From contig QWQL01000134.1 of NCBI GenBank assembly GCA_003670825.1, forward strand, positions 1 through 8,741: 8,741 nucleotides of DNA, given 5' to 3'. How positions within the stretch are numbered: the stretch's first letter is position 1; each line of letters starts with the position of its first letter. The DNA comes from Planctomycetota bacterium (GTDB taxonomy: Bacteria; Planctomycetota; Planctomycetia; Pirellulales; UBA1268). Of this stretch, positions 1 through 5,286 are shown piece by piece. Under the pieces are notes generated by a model. That model made no database searches. It had not been told where the DNA came from and saw only the letters and a program-made list of their open reading frames with translations. The position numbers and the translations under genes were made by a program.

Positions 1-284
1 GACGATGCAAACGCGGGCACCCAAGACAAGCCGCTGGCGACGATTACCAAGGCGCGCGATGCCGTGCGGCAACTGATTGCTGCAGGGCTGAAATCCGACG
101 TACACGTCTACCTGTGCGCGGGCGTCTACCGCCTCAAGGAACCGAACAGGTCCGTTTGAACCAGTGCCAGCGGGAATGGCACACGTGGAAAGACAACACT
201 TTCGGGCCGGCCGCCGAGGTCAGGGAAGCGGGCAAAGCCATCATCACCCGCGCAGGATTGGAGCCGGCCTATCGCCAGCGGTGA
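1..284 (+). pseudogene. Remnant of a right-handed parallel beta-helix protein (internal deletion, frame change)
   Basis: Two protein fragments lie here in different frames. Bases 1-159 (open at the left edge, stop TGA 157-159) encode a 52-residue piece that starts DDANAGTQDKPLATITKARD and continues through VHVYLCAGVYRLKEP. This matches the usual N-terminal pattern of secreted beta-helix (pectate-lyase-like) proteins: a D-x-N-x-G-T...P-x-A-T-I...A-R-D-A-V-R stretch, then a strand ending in G-x-Y-R-L-x-E-P. Bases 174-284, in the third frame, encode EWHTWKDNTFGPAAEV and then a tail ending in ITRAGLEPAYRQR before TGA 282-284; an 'AGLEPAYR' ending is common at the C-terminus of such proteins. Relatives usually have several hundred residues between these ends, so the middle appears lost and the frame broken near 145-173. 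Family assignment rests on remembered patterns, not a search. Alternatives are an assembly join or two neighbouring gene fragments. Confidence 0.6.
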
Positions 285-386
285 AAACAGTCCCCGCCTG
301 GGGTGTTCAGTTTCGGTTCTTCGGGGAATCCCGCTCCAAGGCGGGCCAGACCTGGAAGCGGAAAAAGAAAGGCTGACGGGGGCCGC

Positions 387-3300
387 ATGCCGCTGATCAT
401 CGAAAGCCGCCCGGGTGGTGCCGGCTACTGGGCGGCGGTGCTCGCGCTTGCTGTGGCGGCGAACCCGGCGCCGGCCCAGCAGATGCTCGCCGACGCGCTA
501 GCCGAGGAGAGCGTGGCGGCCCTGGCCACCGAGGCGCGGGAGGCGGGCGATCCGGGCCGCGGGGCCGTCGTGTTCCATGCGACGCAGTCGACCTGCATCC
601 GTTGCCACGGCGTCGACGGGCGGCCCTCGTCGATCGGGCCGAACCTCGCGCTGCCAATCCCCGATCCCGAGACAGGTCGGCCGCTGGAGGGAGACCAGCT
701 CACGGAGCACCTCGTCGCGTCGATCCTCGATCCCTCGGCATCGATCCGGCCGGCCTCCCGCGGCGTGACGCTCGTGACCAACGAAGGTCGCACGGTTTCC
801 GGCCTCATCGCCCGTGAGACACCCGAGACGATCGTGGTCCGCGAACCGGGGGCCGCGACCGAGACGGAGATCCCGGTGGCCGCCATCGACGAGCGGGCGG
901 AACTCGCGGCCTCGCTGATGCCCATGGGTCTCGCCAACACGCTCGCCGACCGGCAGCAGTTCCTCGACCTCGTCCGGTACCTCGACGAGATCGTCCGCGG
1001 GGGACCGCAACGGGCCGCCGAACTCGCCCCCGATCCGCAGGCGGTCGCCGCCGCGGCCCCGGCGGCAGAACGCGACATCGACCACGCCGGATTCATCGCC
1101 GACTGGTCGAAGCCGAAGCGGTCGCGGGAGGCGCTGGCCCGCGGCCAGAAAATCTACGAACGGGTCTGCGCCTCCTGCCACGGCACCCGAGAGCTGGCCG
1201 GCTCGCTGCCGACCGCTCTGCGGTTTGCCGAAGGACGCTTCAAGTTCGGTGCCGATCCCTACGCGATGTACCGCACGCTGACCCATGGCGCCGGCCTGAT
1301 GCTGCCGCAGTCGTGGATGGTGCCGAGCCAGAAGTACGACGTGATCCACTACGTCCGCGAGGAGTTCCTGAAGAGTCTCAATCCGTCGCAGTACGTCTCG
1401 GTCACACCCGACTACCTCGCCGGACTCCCACCGGGCGCGAGCCGCGGGCCGGCGGCCGCTAGCTACGAGCCGTGGCGGATGCATGACTACGGACCGTTCC
1501 TGGCGGCAACGATCGAGGTGGGCCGCGACGGCTCCAACGTGGCCCGCAAGGGGTTCGCGGTGCGACTCGACAGGGGGCCGGGGGGCGTGGGGCGATCACG
1601 CACCTGGATCCTCCACGACCTCGATACGCTGCGGGCCGCGGCGATCGTCAGCGGCGACGGGTTTGTCGACTGGGAAGGGATCAACTTCGACGGCCGCCAC
1701 GGCTCGCATCCCCATGCCCGCGGAATGCTGATCGCCGCCATCCCCTCGGGCGCAGGCTGGGCGGATCCCACGACCGGCTCGTTCACCGACCCGCGTCCCC
1801 TGGGCCGCGACGGCCAGCCCTATGGCCCGCTCCCGAAATCACATGCCCGGCTGCGGGCCGTGCACCATGCGGGCGACACGGTCGTGCTCGACGCGGAGGT
1901 GGCGGGCTGCCGCGTGCTCGAGACGACGCGGCTGGAAGCGGGCGATCCCGCCACCCCGCTCGTGACGCGGATCTGGCACGTGTCACCACATCCGCAGGAC
2001 CTCCTCGTGCGGGTGGCCGACGACAAGGCCTCGGCGGCGGTCGTCACGCCCGCCCCGATCGGGCCACGGCTCGATCTCCGCGATGGTTTTCATGTGCTCA
2101 CGCTGCCGCCAAGTGGGCAGCCCGTGGTTGTCGGCGTCGCCGTCGCCGCTGGAGACGTCGGCCTCGCGGATCGTGTCCGCGACCTTCCGCCCCCCGTCGA
2201 CCTCACAACACTCCTCGGCAGGCCGGCCCGTGATCGCTGGCCCGACACGCTCCACACCACGATCGCCAAGGGGGACGATCGCGCGGGATTCGCCGTCGAC
2301 ACGCTCACCTCCCCGGCCGCCAATCCGTGGAAGGCGCAGCTGCGGTTCAGCGGCCTCGACTTCCTTACCCCCGACGTCGCCGTGCTCTGCACCTGGGATG
2401 GCGACGTCTGGACCTGCGGCGGTCTCGCTTCCGCGACCGACGCGCTCGCCTGGCGGCGGATCGCCTCGGGGCTGTTTCAGCCGCTGGGGATCAGGGTCAT
2501 CCACGGCGCGATCCACGTCGGCTGCCGCGACCGGATCGTCGTGCTCCGCGATCTCGACGGCGACGGCTGCACCGACCGCTACGACACCTTCAACGACGAC
2601 CACCAGGTGACCGAGCACTTTCACGAGTTCGCGATGGGGCTCGAGACCGACGCCGCGGGGAACCTGTACTACGCCAAGAGTGCCCGGCACGCCCTGCCCG
2701 CGGTGGTGCCGCACCACGGCACACTCCTCAAGGTGTCCGCCGACGGATCGGCGACCGAGATCCTCGCCACCGGCTTCCGGGCGGCCAACGGCGTGTGCGT
2801 CGAGCCGGACGGCACGTTCTTCGTGACCGATCAGGAGGGGCACTGGACGCCGAAGAACCGGATCAACCACGTCCGCCCGGGCGGCTTCTACGGCAACCTC
2901 TACGGCTACCACGACGTCACCGATCCGGGCGACGACGCGATGGAGCAGCCGCTCGCCTGGATCACCAACGAGTTCGATCGCTCCCCGGCGGAACTCGTCC
3001 GCGTGCCAGCCGACGTCTGGTCGCCGCTCTCAGGCGGCCTCCTCGAACTCTCCTATGGGATGGGCCGGATCCACCTCGTGCTGCCCGAGTCGCTGCCCGA
3101 GTCGCTGCCCTCCGCTGCGCCGGGCCAACCGATGCTGCAGGGAGGCCTCGTGGCCCTGCCGATCGACGACCTGCCCACCGGGGTGATGCGGGGCCGCTTC
3201 CATCCGACCGACCGGCAGCTGTATGCCTGCGGCCTCCATGCCTGGGCCGGTAACCGGACGGCGCCCGGCGGCTTCTTCCGGGTCCGCCGCACCGCCGCGA

Positions 3301-3635
3301 TGCTGCGAATGCCGGTGGCGCTCGCCGCCCACGAGACCGGACTGACGATCACGTTCTCCGCGCCGCTGGCGCGGTCGCCGGCCGCTGATCCTGCGTCGTG
3401 GGGCTACACGTCGTGGTCCCTCGAACGGTCGAAGAACTATGGCTCCGAGCACGTCGACGAGCGCGGGCATGCGATCACCGCGGTCGACCTGTCGAGCGAC
3501 GGCCTCACCGCCCGCCTTTCGATCGAGGGCTTCGCGCCGACCACCTGCTACGAGCTCCGCTGGGATCTCGCCGCCGAGGACGGCAGCCGGGCCAAGGGCC
3601 GGATTCACGGCACGGTGCACGCGACGCGGCCGTGA
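387..3635 (+). CDS. Exported di-heme cytochrome c / DUF6797-like / beta-propeller protein (PVC type)
   Basis: A 1082-residue protein. Residues 1-32 look like a Sec signal peptide: a hydrophobic stretch WAAVLALAVAA followed by a likely cut after PAPA. Residues about 50-205 form a Pirellula/Verrucomicrobium-type heme-binding domain with CIRCH at 70-74 and candidate distal methionines M178/M180. Residues about 245-345 form a second class I cytochrome c with CASCH at 261-265 and candidate ligands M305/M311. From Y360 a DUF6797-like region begins (PWRMHDYGPF), reaching about residue 600. A six-bladed, sorbosone-dehydrogenase-like propeller follows at about 646-970, with a calcium-loop-like DLDGDGCTD at 722-730. 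The last 110 residues look like a beta-sandwich. The ATG at 387 was chosen over the in-frame GTG at 303 because it places the signal peptide near the N-terminus; the ribosome site is weak for both. It probably passes electrons from a periplasmic sugar or alcohol oxidation; the substrate is unknown. It is convergent with the regulator gene. Confidence 0.88.
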   Translation: MPLIIESRPGGAGYWAAVLALAVAANPAPAQQMLADALAEESVAALATEAREAGDPGRGAVVFHATQSTCIRCHGVDGRPSSIGPNLALPIPDPETGRPLEGDQLTEHLVASILDPSASIRPASRGVTLVTNEGRTVSGLIARETPETIVVREPGAATETEIPVAAIDERAELAASLMPMGLANTLADRQQFLDLVRYLDEIVRGGPQRAAELAPDPQAVAAAAPAAERDIDHAGFIADWSKPKRSREALARGQKIYERVCASCHGTRELAGSLPTALRFAEGRFKFGADPYAMYRTLTHGAGLMLPQSWMVPSQKYDVIHYVREEFLKSLNPSQYVSVTPDYLAGLPPGASRGPAAASYEPWRMHDYGPFLAATIEVGRDGSNVARKGFAVRLDRGPGGVGRSRTWILHDLDTLRAAAIVSGDGFVDWEGINFDGRHGSHPHARGMLIAAIPSGAGWADPTTGSFTDPRPLGRDGQPYGPLPKSHARLRAVHHAGDTVVLDAEVAGCRVLETTRLEAGDPATPLVTRIWHVSPHPQDLLVRVADDKASAAVVTPAPIGPRLDLRDGFHVLTLPPSGQPVVVGVAVAAGDVGLADRVRDLPPPVDLTTLLGRPARDRWPDTLHTTIAKGDDRAGFAVDTLTSPAANPWKAQLRFSGLDFLTPDVAVLCTWDGDVWTCGGLASATDALAWRRIASGLFQPLGIRVIHGAIHVGCRDRIVVLRDLDGDGCTDRYDTFNDDHQVTEHFHEFAMGLETDAAGNLYYAKSARHALPAVVPHHGTLLKVSADGSATEILATGFRAANGVCVEPDGTFFVTDQEGHWTPKNRINHVRPGGFYGNLYGYHDVTDPGDDAMEQPLAWITNEFDRSPAELVRVPADVWSPLSGGLLELSYGMGRIHLVLPESLPESLPSAAPGQPMLQGGLVALPIDDLPTGVMRGRFHPTDRQLYACGLHAWAGNRTAPGGFFRVRRTAAMLRMPVALAAHETGLTITFSAPLARSPAADPASWGYTSWSLERSKNYGSEHVDERGHAITAVDLSSDGLTARLSIEGFAPTTCYELRWDLAAEDGSRAKGRIHGTVHATRP
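3081..3110 (+). repeat. 12-bp in-frame tandem duplication (2.5 copies) in the propeller gene
   Basis: The unit CTGCCCGAGTCG occurs twice in a row (3081-3092 and 3093-3104) and is followed by a half copy, CTGCCC. It encodes LPESLPESLP inside the propeller domain. As 12 is a multiple of three the frame is kept, so this looks like a slippage expansion in a surface loop. Confidence 0.85.
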
Positions 3636-3647
3636 GCCGTCGGCCTC

Positions 3648-3676
3648 GCCAGGCACGAAGTCACGTTCACCCTGGC
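3648..3676 (+). terminator. Possible weak terminator stem after the di-heme gene
   Basis: GCCAGG (3648-3653) and CCTGGC (3671-3676) are perfect inverted repeats separated by 17 bases, beginning 12 bases after the stop codon of the di-heme gene. The stem is GC-rich but short, the loop is long and no T-run follows. It could help end transcription together with the hairpins in the adjacent 22-bp repeats, but this is weak. Confidence 0.25.
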
Positions 3677-3740
3677 TCCTTCGCTCCGCGAAACTGGCTC
3701 CTTCGCTCCGCGAAACTGGCTACTTCGCTCCGCGAAACTG
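3672..3740. repeat. Three tandem 22-bp hairpin repeats between convergent genes
   Basis: The unit is CTGGCTCCTTCGCTCCGCGAAA. Copies lie at 3672-3693, 3694-3715 and 3716-3737, followed by a further CTG (3738-3740). Copies 1 and 2 are identical; copy 3 differs only at 3722 (A instead of C). Each copy contains a perfect stem TTCGC-tcc-GCGAA with a 3-base loop (3680-3692, 3702-3714, 3724-3736). Copy 3 overlaps the 3' end of the minus-strand regulator and encodes its last residues (FRGAK) and its TAG stop (3720-3722). There are no spacers, so this is not a CRISPR array. Plausible roles are a transcript end or mRNA stabiliser for the convergent pair, or a dispersed repeat family of this genome. Confidence 0.9.
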
Positions 3741-5117
3741 GGCCCCATCGAGGCCGTGCCCCTTCATCAGCCGATAGAGCGTGCCGCGGGGCAGCCGTGC
3801 CTCGCGGGCGGCCGCCGACACGTCGCCGAGATGTCGGGCGAGCAGGTCGGCGAGAAACTGCTTCTCGAACCTAGCGACCTGCTCAGCCCGCTGCGCGAAG
3901 AAGCCGATGGCCCCGGCCTCCGCCCCGGCGGTGCGGCCTGCCGCCGCCACCACGTCGTCGGGTAGGTCGTCGATCCCGGCCATCGGCGACCGCGTCATCG
4001 CGATCGCCCGACGGACCACGTTCTGCAGTTCTCGCACGTTGCCCGGCCAGTGGTAGCCCCTGAGCACCTGGTAGACATCGGTCGACAGGCCGCCGAGGCT
4101 GCGGCCCATCTCGTGGGCCGCCTTGTTGGCAAAGTGCTCCGCGAGCAGCCCGATGTCGTCGCCCCGCACCCGCAGGGGCGGCAGATCGATCCGCACCACG
4201 TTGATCCGGTAGTAGAGATCACGGCGAAACTCGCCACGCTCCACCATCTGGTCGACGTTGCGGGAAGTCGCGGCCACCACGCGGACGTCGACGGGGTTTT
4301 CCTGGCGGGCGCCCACCCGACGCACCCGCCGCTCCTGGAGCACGCGGAGCAGTTTGGCCTGGAGCGGCAGCGGCAGTTCGCCCACCTCGTCGAGGAACAG
4401 CGTGCCGCCGTCGGCGAACTCGACGAGGCCCATCCGGCGGGCATCGGCGCCCGTGAAGGCCCCGCGCTCGTGGCCGAAGAGCTCGCTCTCGATTAGCGCG
4501 TCGGGAATCGCCCCGCAATCAACCGGCACGAACGGGCCCTCTGCCCGCCGGCTGCGGGTGTGAATCGCCCGGGCCACGAGTTCCTTGCCGGTGCCCGTCT
4601 CACCCGTCACCAACACATCGACGGAGCTCGTCGCGATCCGTTCGATGATCGAGTAGACATGCTGCATGGCCGGGCTCTCGCCGAGAAAGTCGGCGAACGA
4701 GTACGGCCGCTCGACGGCCCGCCGCAGCACCTCCTCGGCGGCCCGACGGCGAGAGGTCTTGAGCAGCCGCTCCAAGGCGTCCTCCAGGTCGGTCTCGACG
4801 CGGGCGACGTCGAGGTAGTCGCCGGCGCCCGCATGCAGGCATGCCCGGGCGGTATCAACGCTCGGCTTCGGGTCGATGACCACCATCGGCAGCTGCGGAT
4901 CGGCCTTGTGGAGCGCCGCGTAGAGCACGTCGGCCGTGGGCCCGGATCGCGCGGTCACCACGCCGAGATCCCACGAATCGCGGGAGAGTGAGGCAAGCGC
5001 TTTGTCGAGCGCCGTTTCTACTCGCACCTCGAGCGGCTGGAGCCGGGCCACGAGCCGCGCATACGGCAGGGCGGATGCGCCGGCGGAGTCAACGATGATG
5101 ATGCGGGGTTGCTGCAC
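3720..5117 (-). CDS. Sigma-54-dependent transcriptional activator (NtrC family) with a degenerate receiver domain
   Basis: A 465-residue protein read from GTG 5117-5115. This start was chosen because GAGG lies 9 bases upstream and the receiver's first strand begins at residue 5; an in-frame ATG at 5300 would add 61 unstructured residues across the divergent intergenic region. Residues 4-120 have a receiver fold, but beta-3 reads DLGVVTARSG with T55 where the phosphorylated Asp should be. The acidic pair is reduced to D10-S11 and the conserved Lys is absent near YLDV (101-104). The AAA+ domain (about 142-375) is complete: Walker A GETGTGKE 172-179, GAFTGA 219-224 for sigma-54 contact, Walker B GGTLFLDEV 237-245, arginine-finger region FRRDLYYRI 297-305 and WPGNVREL 357-364. 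A Fis-type helix-turn-helix occupies about 418-455. No histidine kinase gene is adjacent. It probably remodels RNA polymerase-sigma-54 at unknown promoters, controlled by a ligand, a partner or its own level. Confidence 0.93.
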   Translation of the reverse strand: MQQPRIIIVDSAGASALPYARLVARLQPLEVRVETALDKALASLSRDSWDLGVVTARSGPTADVLYAALHKADPQLPMVVIDPKPSVDTARACLHAGAGDYLDVARVETDLEDALERLLKTSRRRAAEEVLRRAVERPYSFADFLGESPAMQHVYSIIERIATSSVDVLVTGETGTGKELVARAIHTRSRRAEGPFVPVDCGAIPDALIESELFGHERGAFTGADARRMGLVEFADGGTLFLDEVGELPLPLQAKLLRVLQERRVRRVGARQENPVDVRVVAATSRNVDQMVERGEFRRDLYYRINVVRIDLPPLRVRGDDIGLLAEHFANKAAHEMGRSLGGLSTDVYQVLRGYHWPGNVRELQNVVRRAIAMTRSPMAGIDDLPDDVVAAAGRTAGAEAGAIGFFAQRAEQVARFEKQFLADLLARHLGDVSAAAREARLPRGTLYRLMKGHGLDGAQFRGAK

Positions 5118-5159
5118 GGATACGGGCCTCAGACGCGACGGCCGCCGACCGTGCGTCTC

Positions 5160-5175
5160 CGGCGACAAGTATGCA
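5160..5175 (+). promoter_or_regulatory. Weak sigma-54 (-24/-12)-like sequence upstream of the SEC-C gene
   Basis: CGGCGACAAGTATGCA keeps the GG-N10-GC spacing of a -24/-12 promoter: GG at 5161-5162 and GC at 5173-5174, with TGCA close to the -12 consensus. The -24 box (GGCGA instead of GGCAC) is poor. It would start transcription near 5186, about 100 bases before the ATG at 5287. It overlaps the -10 box of the candidate sigma-70 promoter on the other strand. Chance matches to this short pattern are common. Confidence 0.18.
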
Positions 5176-5196
5176 AGTGACCGCGCCGCAGGGCAA
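5168..5196 (-). promoter_or_regulatory. Candidate sigma-70-type promoter for the regulator gene
   Basis: On the minus strand TTGCCC (5196-5191) and CATACT (5173-5168) are separated by exactly 17 bases. Each box matches the sigma-70 consensus at 4 of 6 positions. Transcription would start near 5161, leaving a leader of about 44 bases before the GTG start. This is reasonable placement but a weak match in GC-rich DNA. Confidence 0.3.
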
Positions 5197-5286
5197 CCCG
5201 CCGCGCGGCTTTCGTCCCCCTCTGGCTCTGCTACATTCCAGACAGTTTTCCTAGCATTTCCCGAGGCTTCGGAGCGGCTTTCCCTC

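Noticed and set aside
330..345. CCCGC-TCCAAG-GCGGG hairpin as a terminator of the beta-helix remnant
   Set aside because: Only a 5-bp stem with no T-run; such stems are frequent by chance at this GC content.
303..386. Upstream GTG start for the di-heme protein
   Set aside because: It adds 28 Arg/Lys-rich residues before the signal peptide and has no ribosome-binding sequence.
498..1484. 328-codon minus-strand frame opposite the cytochrome domains
   Set aside because: It would contradict two intact CxxCH heme sites on the other strand; no motif found.
1983..2912. 309-codon open frame on the minus strand opposite the propeller domain
   Set aside because: Antisense to a gene with clear domains; composition is typical of a high-GC shadow frame.
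2327..3253. 308-codon plus-strand frame overlapping the di-heme gene
   Set aside because: Strongly Arg-rich out-of-frame reading of the propeller; no start context or motif.
3672..3740. CRISPR array
   Set aside because: The 22-bp units abut directly with no spacers and no cas genes are present.
5232..5237. TACATT as a -10 box for the SEC-C gene
   Set aside because: No acceptable -35 box lies 16-18 bases upstream.
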